DNA from: Eublepharis macularius
Taxonomy: Eukaryota; Chordata; Lepidosauria; Squamata; Eublepharidae
Assembly (NCBI RefSeq): GCF_028583425.1
Contig: NC_072795.1
Coordinates: 8,145,001-8,209,000 of the forward strand
Direction of reading: 5' to 3'
DNA length: 64,000 nt
Part shown: one piece after another, positions 47,913 through 60,560 of the stretch
Layout of the letters: every line of letters starts with the position of its first letter
Numbering within the stretch: the first letter of the stretch is position 1
Notes under the pieces: model-generated
Database searches by the model: none
What the model saw: only the letters and a program-made list of their open reading frames with translations
Told to the model about the DNA's origin: nothing
Translations under genes and position numbers: made by a program

Positions 47913-48610
47913 CTGGGGTGGTTGCTGTTAAATAGTAGCAAGCTGCCAGGCATGGGTGACGAATGCAAGTTGCATAGTAGCAAGTTGCCTGGTGGTTAGT
48001 GCTGGACCTGGCCCCAGAGTCCTCCTTCAAAGGCCAAAGTAGCCCTGAAAAAGAGCCCTGCCCCCTCCTCCTGCCTTTTACTGACAGAAACCAAGACTAG
48101 AAGACTAACAATACTGAATGATTACCTAGCAAGGCACTGGTGGTGTTTCTTAAAGCTACAGGTTTGAAGACAGATCCATCTTATCTGTTCATGGCTCCAT
48201 TTCTTGGATTTAAGAATCCATAGCTTTGGCCATGTCAAGAATTAGATGTGTTGATAAATACATACTTTGAATGTTCTTGTAGGTAAAAAAGCTCCTTGCA
48301 ATAAGAAAGCTAGTTGGTGATCTTTCTGCCATACCGTTTATCTTTCAGTGAATAGCAGTTATTGTTTGTATGGAGAGTTCTTTCCTTTGATTTGCCACAT
48401 ATGCATTCTGTAGAGGTACCAGAATTACTGTACCATACGGCTTTTCTGTCTCTGTAAATGGTCCCACAACCAGAGTTGGCTGTAACAAGTGTTGCTTCAG
48501 AAGTTGGTAGTAGGATTTGTCCACAATAAATCAGTGGGAAGTAGTCATTGAATTCCTAATGTATATATTATAGATAGTGCTATAGATAGTGCCTTTGTAA
48601 TGTATTTATT

Positions 48611-48700
48611 TGTACTTGTGTCATTTAAAGTCTGCCTTTCTCACTGAGGCTCAAGGCGGATTACCTAGTGTGAGATTAGTGCAGTCAATATGTAAAGGTA
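48611..48700 (-). repeat. LINE 3' tail fragment
   Basis: AAAGTCTGCCTTTCTCACTG, AGGCTCAAGGCGGATTACCT: same tail as near 285 and 44545. Confidence 0.45.
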
Positions 48701-49039
48701 CATACTGACCAGAGAACATGGTAGTTTTGTGTTGGGGGATAGGTTTTTCATTTTAGGTTTTTGTTGACTTCAGTGTATTTTGTTTCCACAATTTGACTTT
48801 TCTCAGTTTCCTTTCCTAAGCCACAGTGTAGCTGTGTTGTATCCTGCTGAACAGCTTCTTCATTGGTGAAGAAGTGATGTAGAGGTATTGTTTATAAATG
48901 CTTGCACCGTGTAATCTTTGAAATTTTACAGTATAAAACAGTTAACATTATGACCTTGCTGTTCGGGCTGAAAATATATTGCCATGAACAAAGTGTATTT
49001 TAAAAGCCTTGGTATTCTGAACTAAAACAAAAGAGAGCC

Positions 49040-49235
49040 TACTTAGGGTAGTGGCTAGAATTTTGGACAGGGAAGACCAGGATTCAAATACATGAAAGTT
49101 GCTGAGTGGCATTTAGTTAATATAGCCTAAACTAACCTACCCCACAGGGTTGTTGTGAGGATAAAATGAGAGAATCCTCATGTTTGCTCCTGAGCTTTAG
49201 GATGGAAAAGTGGCATTGAAATGTAACAAAATAAT
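49040..49235 (+). repeat. MIR-like tRNA SINE, diverged
   Basis: GGGTAGTGGCTAGAATTTTG head, GGATTCAAATAC, CAGGGTTGTTGTGAGGATAA. Confidence 0.6.
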
Positions 49236-50884
49236 GAAGTCTGAGCTGGAACCTCAAATTGTGTGTGCAGAAGATGTTCCAAATAAATAGTCCTTGAAAT
49301 CTGTCACTGGACGATATTTGGCTTGGGCTCCATTACGGCTGTATGACGTGATCCGATAATCTTTGTGTATGAGGCTGTATGCTTGGTTGAGAAGGAGAAG
49401 TTTGGGCTTTTAGGCACATTGTTGATGGCAGTTAAGGCGCCAGGGTGTTCAGTGGGTCTTGAAAGACCTGGGTTCAAATTTCTTTTCTTGCAAGGTACGT
49501 TGCATGTTTTTGAGGAAGCTGGCCTCAGTTTCCCATCTGTAAATTGGAATGACAGTGTGGCTCATAATGTTGTGAACACAGACCCAGAAATACTAAACCA
49601 GGCATTTGAAAACCTGTAGGGCAAAAATAACAAACAGCCTAGTTTATTCAGTTCTCTAGGCTTGAAATAGTTTGCTGACATGTCTTGTATAGAGGCTTCA
49701 TATTCTTTTTATCACAGTGAGAAGTTTTGCTTTATGAGAAGGCAGGATTTTACAGAATGTATGGCTTCTTCTGTAATGGTGAAATAACATAAAGGGGGTT
49801 CTGCAAAAAATTATTTTAAAAAATTAGAAACCTCTCTATTTCCCTTTCTTACACATTTAAGTGATTTTTCTTTCTGGGCATTACAATATGCAAAACACAC
49901 AGGTGTGATGTGCTAATTAATGAAGTGAAAGTGACCAGAAGACTGTTAGCAAAAATAATCTTTTAATTTTATGTAGAAAAAGGAGATACAATGTTTAAGA
50001 ATAAATGGCACATGGGTTTTGACATAAATACACCATGGGAGCACATATTCATGGGCCTAAAACATTTTATAGAAGAACATCAAGGTGGGTTTGAAATGGT
50101 ATATAAACCCCTACCCCCAATAAAATGTGTCTTTTACATAATGTAGATTCTTGGAGGTGCAGAGTCTGTGATACTGTATCTGTGATACAGATCTGGTGCA
50201 TGGGGCATATAATAGCTGTAATAAAGCAAGATTAGAGTCAAGAGAGTCAGAGCTCCTTTGTTCGGATACTATAACAACAACAACAATAACAATAATAATA
50301 ACAATAATAATAAGACAGTTGTCTATCCTTTGATTCTTTCTTAATTGTGTTATGTTACCTGAAATATGTTGGCTTGAAGAACTGCTAGAACAGAGGTAGT
50401 GTATAAATGAAGGTTTGGGAATCTGGCTTTGAAACAGCTTCTAGAAAACAATAAACCCAAATCATTATATTCAGATAGGCTACAAATGAACTCCACCTTA
50501 ACTGTGTTTAATTTGCAAAGCCTTTTATCTTCTTTATTCCCACAGTGATGTGGGATCCACCTTTATTATGCCCAGTTTGCAGATTAGAATGAATCAGTTT
50601 GGGCATGAGGCAATGATGTGTCTTTACAGTGAAATCCTAAGCAGTTACTCCAGTCTAAGTCCATTGGTCTAAGTTGTTTTGGTCTTTAAGGTGTTACTGG
50701 GCATGAAACTTGCTGTTAAATATCATCTAATTGTGAATAAGCCTGTTTTGCAAATTCATATTATGTTTTGCATTAATGTATTGTTCAAGTTAGAATATTC
50801 TGAACGTAAAGATTCAAAAGTATTCAAAAACTTGAAAAGGATTATACAAGGTGGTAAATGTTGGGAGGTAATGGAGAGCCCCGT

Positions 50885-51165
50885 GGCACAGCGTTGTAAG
50901 CTGCAGTACTGCAGCCCAAGCTCTGCTGACGACCTGAGTTTGATCCTGGCGGAAGCCAGGTTCAAGTAGCCGGCTCAAGGTTAACTCAGCCTTCCGAGGT
51001 CGGTAAAATGAGTACTCAGTTTCCTGGGGGTAAAGTGTACATGACTGGGGAAGGCAATGGCAAACCACCCCATAAAAAGTCTGCCAAGAAAACATCATGA
51101 TGTGACGTCCCCCCATGGGTCAGTAATGACTCGGTACTTGCACAAGGTACAAGGTATCTTTACCT
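50885..51165 (+). repeat. tRNA-derived squamate SINE (Sauria type)
   Basis: Head CGTGGCACAGCGTTGTAAGC, B box GAGTTTGATCCTGG, body GGCTCAAGGTTAACTCAGCC, GGCAATGGCAAACCACCCC and a BovB-like end GGGTCAGTAATGACTCGGT. This layout matches remembered SINEs of lizards and snakes and is one of the best pointers to a squamate source. Confidence 0.75.
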
Positions 51166-51611
51166 ACCTTTAAATGTTGTGTCTCTGTTAAGTGCTAGTT
51201 TTTTTCTGTTTTATACAGTACTTTTTTTCTCCTAAAAACCCCCAGAAGAGGTGCCAGTACTCATGCTGTTCTCCTTTCTCAGCCTAAGTCCTGAATGCTC
51301 AAGAGGTGCTAATACTCTCTGGAAAATGCCTGGTTTTTATCAGTCTTGCTACAGTGAAGGATGGGTTAATCTTGCAGGCCACAAATGGGAAGACTTTCAG
51401 ATTCCAGAGGGAGGGAGAATGCAGAGTATTTAGGAATGGATAGTAAACCAGACTAACTTGGGCCCCAAAGCAGAAAAATACAGTGGAGAAAAATACAGTG
51501 GAGAAAAAGATCATCCCATATTCTAACCTCATGAGGAAGGGGAATATTTGTAGAGCAAAGCAAAGACGTCAATGTAATAATGGCCTAGTGTATGAGTAAT
51601 AATGGGCAATT

Positions 51612-51813
51612 ATGTAGCCCAGGCTATCCTGATCTGGTCAGATCTCAGAAGCTAAGCAGGGTCAGCTCTGATTAGTACTTGGATGGGAGACCACCAGGGA
51701 AGTAGCGGGTGGCTGCTCAGAGTCAGGCAATGGCCAACCACCTCTGAAGGCCTCCTGCCTTGAAAACCATTCAGGGTCACTATGAGTCAGCTGCAACTTG
51801 ATGGCACAAAAAA
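51612..51813 (+). repeat. 5S-rRNA-derived SINE with BovB tail
   Basis: The 5' third matches 5S rRNA with its internal promoter: AGATCTCAGAAGCTAAGCAG (A box) and TACTTGGATGGGAGACC (C box). A middle part shared with tRNA SINEs (GGCAATGGCCAACCACCTC) and the BovB tail (GAGTCAGCTGCAACTTGATG) with an A-run follow. It is not a 5S gene: the 3' third of 5S is replaced. Confidence 0.85.
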
Positions 51814-52338
51814 AATTATGTGGTCCGGACTGCCTGGGCCTAGGCCCCTTTCCTCATTCAGAGAGGAGTCTGCCTCTTTCTCTCTACATGACAATGGGAA
51901 CATCAGGCGTGGAATGTTGGCCTGTCCTAGCTCAGGGAAGAGCTGGCTGTGTGTGTGTCTACTGCAGATTAACATGAAAACAGAGAGCAGCTGGGCTAAG
52001 AGATCCATAAGGACAAAGGGGAAAAGAAATGCAAATGCCTTGCTCTGAATTTCTCCCCAGGCTAAGGTTGGACAACATTTTCTTTTCTTTGCTTATCCCT
52101 GTAGCAGTCCTGTGAGTTGCCACAGGTATTCCTGCTTTACACATGGAGGGACGGAGACACTGTGGGTTTCTCAAAATGTGCACCCAAGTTGGGCCATCGT
52201 AATAAACGCTTCGTAGGGAGTAGAAGTTTCTGTGATACTCCTTTGTTTTGTACCCAAGTTGGCCATGCATCTAGAACTGGGGGGATGCCTCAGTTTAGGG
52301 TGAAGAATCAAAATGATACTACTGCTTGGGTAAAACAT

Positions 52339-52471
52339 AAATCCAGAGGAGTTAGCCATATTATTCTGTAGTTGCAAAATAGTAGAGTCCAGTAGCTTTC
52401 AAGAACCACAGTTCTCTTTGTCAGATGCATAAATTTGGTTAGTCTTAAAGGTGCTATTAGACTCTACTATT
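52339..52471. repeat. Fold-back insertion with 13-bp target duplication (Penelope-like candidate)
   Basis: TTGGGTAAAACAT lies at 52326-52338 and again at 52472-52484. Inside: ATCCAGAGGAGTTAGCC... in minus sense, one hammerhead-like motif on the minus strand (AGAAC-TGTG-GTTCT stem), then an inverted arm GGTTAGTCTTAAAGGTGC in plus sense. Confidence 0.65.
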
Positions 52472-52506
52472 TTGGGTAAAACATGAGAGCTAGTGTGATA
52501 CAGATA

Positions 52507-52702
52507 AGGCTGCCAACTGCCAGATGAGGCCAGGAGTTTTCTCAGAATTACAAATCCCCGGACCACAGAGATCAGTTCCCTTGGAGAAAATGGCAGCTTT
52601 GGAAGGTAGAGTCTGTGGCATCACATCCCTGCTGAGTTCCATCCCATCCCCAGGCTGTGACCCCAAATCACCAAAAATTTTCTAACCCAGGGTTGGCAAT
52701 CC
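52507..52702. mobile_element. TA-flanked MITE, second copy
   Basis: AGGCTGCCAAC ... GTTGGCAATCC between TA dinucleotides; interior CACAGAGATCAGTTCCC and TGGAGAAAATGGCAGCTTTG match the 40587 copy. Confidence 0.6.
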
Positions 52703-53914
52703 TAGATACAGAGACTTGGCTCAGCCTGGGGGATGCTTCATTGACCACACTGGATTGCTTGGATAAGGCCTTAGTTTCTAGCCAATGCTACGTTGGAAGG
52801 TTGTTGTATTCCACCCTTCTGAGGAGCTCCTATTTTGTTTCATTCTGACAAGCATGATACAGGAATGAACGATGTATCCTAAGAAAGGAAAATAAAAGAA
52901 TGTTCCAAGAAAAAGAAGAGGAAGGGGGTTAGAACTACAGTTGGCGGAGTGATAGGCGCATGCAAGACAGAACAGTTTTGTGTTGGGTCATAGAGTGATG
53001 AATTGGCTGTAAATTTGCTGTAGTCCTAGGGGTAACCAGAATATTTTCAGAGTCTTCCTCTGTGCTTTGTTTCATGCGGGCCATAGTGAACTGAAGCAGC
53101 ACGGACAGAGGTGCCGTGTAGCAGTTCCTAGCTCCTCACAGTTGTCCCGTCTGTCTGTCTTTTGCTTCGGGCTGTGTGGTCCTTCCCTTTAAGAGTAATG
53201 AATGGATCAACTGAGGGCAGAGTAAGGAGCAGCTTTTTAAAAATCTGCCCCATGCACAATCGCTCACTTTGTGTGATGAACGGTGTGTGGGAATCTGGTT
53301 ATGGCAAACAATTTCTGCGGCACTTCCCCACCATGGGCATTGCTTTTCAGCCTTTGCTTTGCAGACTCTTGTGATTCTTCCCAGTTGCGGGATGTTTTTC
53401 TGGGGAGCTCTGGTGCTCTCCGTGCTGTGGTGCTTGTTGGCAGCAGGCTGAGAACTTCAACTTTCATTTTTTTAAAAGTAAAAAATGCACCTTTTGTGGG
53501 AAAAAGAACCCAACCCCTTGCAACGTTGGTATTTTCAGATGATGATCCCCTCCCCCCCCTTCTCATTTTTCCTTGGCCCTTACCAAAACCAGAATTCCAG
53601 TTTATGTTTCTCTGGAAGAACCTCTCCTGAAATTGTAAAACATGCAGATCACATGCCTCTATAACCCGATGTATATAATTTGATTTTTATTTCTTGGATT
53701 TGTTTTCAGTTACAGGAATTTTCTTTTTTGTCAGGACAAATGTTTAATCTCCCCACCCTTTCAATTTTGGTACCTTTTTAATGCATGTCATGATTCTTAT
53801 TGTTAGGTCCCCCAGTCGTGATTTGATCCCAAGCCCTTTTGGTCAAGACTGCTTGGACTGCGCCCCCCCCACCCCCGGTCATCTTTGTATTGCCATTGAT
53901 TAAGGTGCAAAGAC

Positions 53915-54130
53915 GGAGGGGGGGGCATGGCTCAGTGATGGAGCATCTGGTTTGCGTGCAGAAGGTCCCGGGTTCAGTCACCTGCATCTCCAGTTAAAAA
54001 AAGGATCAGGTAGCAGGTAATGTGGAAGATCTACCTTAGATTCTGCGAAGCTGTCAGTCAGAGTAGATAAGTCCAACCTCGATAGGCCAGTGGTCTGATT
54101 TGTATAAGTCAGCGTCATGTGAGTTTGGAA
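53915..54130 (+). repeat. tRNA-derived SINE
   Basis: GCATGGCTCAGTGATGGAGC, GGGTTCAGTCACC, CTGCATCTCCAGTTAAAAAA and a 3' part with AGGCCAGTGGTCTGATT. Confidence 0.7.
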
Positions 54131-54643
54131 TAGAGGGATTGGTCCACTGCACCCTTTATTGGCCCTCACATTTTAACTGGCAAATTTCAGAGAGGTAGCA
54201 ATGCTAATTCCACTGCATCCAGAGTTAAAGACATGCATTATTATGGCTCAATATATTTGTTGGTCTTTATGTGCCCTATGACTCAAACATTTAAAATGGT
54301 TGCCGCTTCTGCTAGCCATTCTTAGGCTTTTACCATAGAGAGGCAGGGTTAGAGTGATCTTCTTTTGTTCATTGGTATTGAAGCATTACCGTCCTGTTTA
54401 GGCGGCATGTTGCACTAGGCTGGGGGTTCTCCAATGTTTTGAACAACATACTGTTCAAGACTGACTTGCAAAGAATTTCCATGCATTTTTTCACACCTCA
54501 ACGTAAAATGCCAGAATTTTATTTCAGTCAACCCTGGACAGGTTTCCATGTTGTTTTTCATTTTTAGCCTTTGTTAATATATAGCAGTATTGACTCACAG
54601 CCTGTATTTCATAACCAGTTCAAGCATTATGCAGAGGCAAACG

Positions 54644-54903
54644 CAGGGCTTTTTTTCAGCGGGAACACGGTGGAACAGAGTTCCGGAACCTCTTGGAAAT
54701 GGTCGCATGGCTGGTGGCCCCGCCCCCTGATCTCCGGACAGAGGGGAGCTTAGATGGCCCTCCGCACCGCTAAGTGGCGCGGAGGGCAATCTACACTCCC
54801 CTCTGTCTGGAGATCAGGGGCCGTGGCCACCAGCCATGTGATGATTTTCTCCGAGGGCAACCCACTGACTTCCACCACCTCTTTTCCCAGAAAAAAAGCC
54901 CTG
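54644..54903. mobile_element. hAT-type MITE, copy 2
   Basis: CAGGGCTTTTTTTC ... GAAAAAAAGCCCTG, a 14-bp perfect inverted repeat. Flanks GGCAAACG (54636-54643) and GGCAAACC (54904-54911). Same central hairpin as at 24467. Confidence 0.85.
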
Positions 54904-55503
54904 GGCAAACCCAAACTGGACATCAAGCCTAGAAGAGCTTTCTCTTCTGGTCCACCCTCCCTCACAACCTGCATGTGAGAGCCTCGTACCCAACTTTCAG
55001 TTCCCAGCCCACAGTTGCAACCCCCAATTGAGGGTTTTGTTATCTCTGTGTGAATCCCAGGAGATGGTGGGGCCATGCCTGGGATGTGCACATTTATATA
55101 GGAAAAATCTAAGTTTTTTTATCCCTGTACTGTGAATGATTAAAATGGTACTCCTTTTTGCTGTAATTGACACAAAACTGAGGAGGATTTGTGGACAAAA
55201 ATGTGATTGATGTGGCAGGGATGCTTAATGACTGTGTACCTAACTTTGTTGTGTCTATTGTATCCTGTATACAGTACATTGTCTCCTGGAATTGTCGTAA
55301 CATTTGGTTTTTAACAATTTGTTGCAACTAATAAAAATCGACAAAGGTAGGTGATAGCTGGGCACAGCCAGCATTTTGCTGTTCATTGAATTAGATCCAG
55401 CCCGCTTTCTCACTTTATCCAACCCAGTTCCTCTTCTTACTTTGTCCCCCATCCTGCATGGTTTTTTCCATTTAATATGTATGAAAGTATGGATACAGAG
55501 AAG

Positions 55504-55743
55504 CAGGGCTTTTTTTCAGGGGGAACGCGGGGGAACGGAGTTCCGAAACCTCTTGAAAATGGTCACATGGCCGGTGGCCCCGCCCCCTGATCTCCAGACA
55601 GAGGGGAGTTGAGATTGTCCTCCAGGGCAATCTCTACTCCCCTCTGTCTGGAGATTAGGAGGCGGGGCCACCGGCCATGTGACCATTTTCTCCGAGGGCA
55701 ACCCACTGAGTTCCACCACCTCTTTTCCCAGAAAAAAGCCCTG
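55504..55743. mobile_element. hAT-type MITE, copy 3
   Basis: Same family, 240 bases; CAGAGAAG flanks both ends exactly (55496-55503, 55744-55751). Only 600 bases from copy 2. Confidence 0.87.
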
Positions 55744-55759
55744 CAGAGAAGCAACTTCT

Positions 55760-57110
55760 ACCCAGCTTTTGCACAAATGAAGGACAGAGCAGCAGCCTCT
55801 GAGTTTGGAGAACTGAAAAACGGGCTTGAACAGCTGATGCTCCATCAATTCTGAATGATGGTTATCAAGCCCCTGACATGGCTGTAATGGATAGCATTTG
55901 GCTTCTCGGGTCGCAAGGTATGCAGGCTCGCTCAAGAACAATACGTTGGAGCAAAGACCATGTTTAACAGAGAAGCTTAGACACTCCCGAAGCCGGTGAA
56001 TGTCTCTGGGCAGGGGAAGGTATTCATTGTCCAGACAGCTGGCATATGGTACAGGGTCACAACAGTTGCTGATTTCTGCCCAGCTGCTGTTAAGCCGGGT
56101 GGCTGCTTTTCTGACCTGTGAAGACGGAAGGGTTTTCCCCCTGCGTATTTGACTCCTTCCTGAAAATCATCAGACATCTGGGTTTGTAATATGTTTCTGC
56201 AGCAAGACATCTTGACTGTCACTCTCAGACAAATAAGAAATCAAAATTCTAAGCTGAGGTTGCTTTTAAGGCTTACATTTTGATGGATAACATTTGGAAT
56301 CTGTAGCAGTGGGAAAGCATGGAAAGACAATAGGAAGATAGTTGTTTTGTTGCGGGAGGGCTGCAAATGCAAGAGGGGGTGGGTTGAGGTCTCAGGGTGA
56401 CTGGATGGTTGGACTTTGTGATCAGTAAGGCTGCAGTCAGGGGTCCTCTGCAGGTCAAGGGTCAGAGGGAGTTGTGTCCCTGGTCCATTATTTTTTTTGC
56501 ATCACCCTGGTTTATTGCAGGAAAATAGTTTGACAGTGAGCAAAGGTACTTTGGACCATTGCTGGAAACACAATTTTTGTTTTTGTTGTTGTTAGGCTGG
56601 TTCAAAAGTGGATTGATGGAGGCCAGAGATGTAAAATTTCCAGAGATTTTGAAGCTATATGGGGGGGGGGGGCTTTTTTTCCTGTTGAGGGGGAAAAACC
56701 AAACATTTTGGGGGAAAATGAAATATATGTGATGTTTACTTTTCTGTCAAACCTAAACTTCTTTTACTGATTTAACAGCAAAAACACATCCTTTATAGTT
56801 TGTATACAAAATTATGCTCTTTCACATATTTATGGAATTTAAAAGTATACTTTTGTTTCCTATAAGGAAAAATGCCAAGCCTACCCAGTACTTTAGAATT
56901 GCTGCACCCTGAGATACCATAGCACATGTAAATATTTCATAGGAGGTTTTTTCTTCTATCTTCCCCCAAATGTCTCATTTTTTCCATTGGAACAATTGAG
57001 GAAAAAAAACCCTCAGGCTTTTTCATGCCATACATCTTGAGTATGAAAAGCCTGCCTTAGGAAGTAATTTTACCCAGTCTAAAAAGAAGGATTTCACAGA
57101 AGTTTTCAAA
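55760..57110. other. DVL3 intron sequence, nothing recognised
   Basis: Contains a G run at 56661-56672 but no repeat or conserved element I can name. Confidence 0.45.
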
Positions 57111-57111
57111 T

Positions 57112-57345
57112 TTTTATTTTACTTCATTTATACCCTGCCTTTCTCCCTTATGGGGACCCAGAGAGGCATACATCATTCTCTTCTCCATTTTATCATGAAA
57201 ACATCCCTGTGAGGTGGGTTAAGCTGAGAGGGTGTGACTGACTCAAAGGTATCCAGTGAGCTCCCATGGCAGAGTGGGGATTTGAATCTGGGTCTCCCCG
57301 AGCCTTCTCCGGTAATCTAACCACTACATCATACTGGCTTCTCCA
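57112..57345 (-). repeat. MIR-like tRNA SINE
   Basis: Minus strand; TTATACCCTGCCTTTCTCCC left end, GGGGATTTGAATCTGGGT, right-end head AGTATGATGTAGTGG complement. Confidence 0.65.
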
Positions 57346-58419
57346 AAATTTCCGTTGGAAAAATTGGACGAAAAGGCCTTGGAGAAAATGTTTTTGGGGT
57401 CTCCGCCCAAATTATCCCCCTCCCCGGGCCATCACGTTTCTACCAGAGGCTTGAAATGCATGAAATGAGGGATAGCCTCTCCTCAGTATATGTAGGGACT
57501 GCGGATATTCTGTGTTTGTGTGGAGTTGCATTCAAGCTTAGGAGTTGCTGTTTGGTATAAAGTACAGCATCCAGAATCTTTAAAAAAAACACACCAAACA
57601 AACCCTACTAGACCAGGTGTGGAGAATCTGCTAGAAACATTAGACTTTCTTTGCTGGATTGGACCAGATTCTGTTCAGATTCAGTTTCTAATAGCGGGAA
57701 GCCCACAAACGGGACACGGAGGTCCTTTATCAATTGCTTTTCTGCAGCACCTGGTACTGAAAAAATACTGCCTCTGAACCTAGAGGTACCTGTTATTAAG
57801 CTGGCCTATCAGCCCTTTAAATGAATGACCATCTTAGCTTGGAGTAGTGAATTCTGCCAGATAACTCCATGTTGCCTGAAGCAGCATTTTCTTTTGGCAG
57901 TGCTGAATGTCGTATCTGTCAACTGTGTTTGGGATGGCCCTCAGTTCTAGCATATGAAAAGAAATAAAAAACCCGCCTCGCTTCATGATTTTGTAAACAT
58001 CTATTGTGCCTCCTGTCTCTTCCTCTCTTCCCTAAATGGGAATAGGGAGGGAAGGAAGTTCAAATTGTATTTAAAATGTAACGTGTTTTAAGGACTGTGT
58101 GGTTGAAAGCATCTTCTTGGATGATTGATGGGATAATGTAATAAACTGAAGATCCGCCCGTGCAGCCGGTAGGCAGTATGAAGGCTCCGGAGGGCTAGGC
58201 CTCATATAAATACCAGGTACCTGGCTTCTGCTCTCAGCTGGTCATCCGAGGGGTGCCCTCTGCCTGCCTGCACTTCTAGCTCTGGCTTCATTCTCCCATT
58301 GGCCAAACATTTTGTTGAAACTGTACATGGCTCATCAGACTTTTGGGTAGTACAAAAACCAACCAGCCAGAATGTGAAACTGCTACTGAAAAGAGAGGTG
58401 GAATGGGTACTAAAAATTC

Positions 58420-58650
58420 AGACCCTGGCTCCAAAAGGGCTAAATTTGTCTCTAGAATTATACTAGCTTCTGTTTAAAAAAAAAAAAAACCCAAGAGGAA
58501 TACATCATCCTGTACTGAGACATGCATTAAACCACTCCAGACCCTGGTTTCAGTAGGGTTAAATCTGTCTCTAGAACAATACCCACTTTTAATAAACCGG
58601 AGGATTGCATTATCCTGTACCGAGATATTACTTCTGCCCTGCATTCTCGT
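58420..58650 (+). repeat. Diverged tandem duplication, about 120 bp
   Basis: GACCCTGGCTCCAAAAGGGC...TTGTCTCTAGAATTATAC...ATCATCCTGTACTGAGA is followed by a second, diverged copy GACCCTGGTTTCAGTAGGGT...CTGTCTCTAGAACAATAC...ATTATCCTGTACCGAGA. Confidence 0.7.
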
Positions 58651-58977
58651 TGAAAGAATATTGAAAGACAAACAAGGTTAGTAATACTTGCTTTAACAGA
58701 AAATAATAAAAGCTTTCTGTTGAGCCGGAACTCGCTTGATACTGGATCATTATCTTATCTCTTCTGTACTCAGATAAATGTTTGTTCTCTCTTTAAACAA
58801 TCCAAAGGAAGGAACAGGTACTTGGCTTTTTTTAAACAGTTTCTCTCTAAACTATTGAAAACGGTACCTTTGATACTGAATACAATTTCATACGTTATCA
58901 TATACTTTTTACAAATCAGTTTTTCATTCAGGGAACTCTATACTTAAAACTGAAATTATATTGCGTTGCAGATTCCC

Positions 58978-59006
58978 CTGAAGAAGCCACCTTTGTGAAA
59001 CGCACC
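58978..59006 (+). ncRNA. Second, weaker hammerhead-like motif
   Basis: CTGAAGAAGCCACCTTTGTG then AAACGCACC: CUGANGA box, possible CAC/GTG stem, GAAA box. It recalls the GATGAAG...GGCGAAACGCG motif of Penelope-like repeats in other vertebrates, but the stem is short and shares bases with the GAAA box. Confidence 0.25.
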
Positions 59007-60384
59007 TGAAATCTGAATAAATATTTTTCCTACTTGCACTGTTGGCTCTTTTGCCAGCTTTTTAAAATCTCTGTGATTGGTGTGGCCTTCTGTTTCTTGT
59101 TCGTTCTCCTATTCAGTAGGAACCCGGTGTTGGGAATCCACCACCCCATGTCTGGATTGGGCATGGCCAAGTTCCCGCTCACTGTATTTGAGAGTCGTGG
59201 CCAGAGATTTTCGTGTAAACACTGTAGTACATGGCTGCCCATGCCTGCCCCAGTCCCTGAAGCAAAAAGGCAAGCAGTCTTCCCTTGGGAAGGACACAGA
59301 GCTTGGGTGATCAGTTTTCTTTCCTGATTCTTGAATCTCTTGTTTGCAGCTGGAGTTTCCAGTTGGAAGTTCTGAGCAATTCCTTGGTCTCAGCTGCCAA
59401 GTGAAAATCACTATCCCGCATAATTGCAAGTTCAGTTAATCCAGGGCTGCTTAATTATCACCCAGCTCTCAGATGAGTTCAGGGCTGGTCTTTGCAGGAC
59501 TCGACAGAGATGCAAATACAGAGAGCAGTACTGGAATTCCCAGCGTGTCAGCCAGACCCTGCTGGTAGTTGGCAGCCTCCTTTTGCGCACATGTGCATGG
59601 AAGAGGAGGGAGTGTTGACGTGTGCAGAACGGCCAGTTGATTTATTTTTATTGTATGTCCTGTTTGAAATCTGTGCCAGCATTCTCTGTCTTCCGAGCAG
59701 AGGCGTTTTCCAAATCCAGAGCAGCTCTTACGGCTAATAAGCCGCACCAGTCTGTGAACTTCAATGAGCTGCTTGTGTTGTGACCTCCTTCCTCTGCTTC
59801 GAGGTGTGCCAGCAGCTGAGATCTCTCTAAGTGGAGGTTTATATATTCTGATGACTGTTTGCAGGAGCCTCTTGGCAGTGCCATATTCCTGGTTGGCAAT
59901 GGATGCCTCTGGTGTTCAGTGGGAGTTTGAGAGAATGTGACAAAGTGCTTGCAGGTGTTGGAAGCTGCTTTGGTTCCCTCATTTCCCCTGTTGCCAGTCT
60001 GGTTAAGCGGCACCGTGGTCTTGTTTCTGAGTTGCACGCGTTGGCTTGCTGTCTGAAAAAAAAAACAGGAATGTTCTGTCCTTAAATTACTTGGGATCTT
60101 CTTGTGCCTTCTCAGGTTCGCTTGGCCTTTGTCTTTGTCTTGTTTAAGCAGATGCGATGCCACTTCTCTTGATGTTTCTTTTCGTTTCTCGGTGAAGCTT
60201 TTGGCGCAACCCTTCGAGCCTCGTTTCTGTGGGAAAGAAGGCCCAGGTGGGTGTAACGTCCCTTGCTCACGCTTCATTGTTGCTTCTCTCTCTCTCCTTC
60301 TATCTCAGCCCGCTGCTGTGCTCAGATTGCAAGCTTTTGTTGGGCAAGGGCCTGGTTTGCTTTGAAAAGGTAAAGTATACCCTG

Positions 60385-60560
60385 TGTGGTGTAGTGGCGA
60401 GACTGGAATCTGGGAGACTTAGGCTCTGTCCCCCGCTCTGCCACGGAAGCTCGCTGGGGACCGTGGGCCACTCACACTCCCTCGGCCTAACATACCTCAT
60501 AGGGTTGTAAGAAAAAATGGAGGAGGAGAGAAAGGTAGGGTAAATGGTGCTGTATAAATA
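60385..60560 (+). repeat. MIR-like tRNA SINE
   Basis: GTGTGGTGTAGTGGCGAGAC, CTCTGCCACGGAAGCTCGCT, CATAGGGTTGTAAGAAAAAA, GTGCTGTATAAATAATAG. Confidence 0.65.

Noticed and set aside
51612..51740. 5S rRNA gene
   Set aside because: The 3' third of 5S is replaced by SINE body and BovB tail, so it is a SINE.
59648..60277. 209-codon minus-strand frame
   Set aside because: No known motif or homologue that I recognise; composition and intron location suggest chance.
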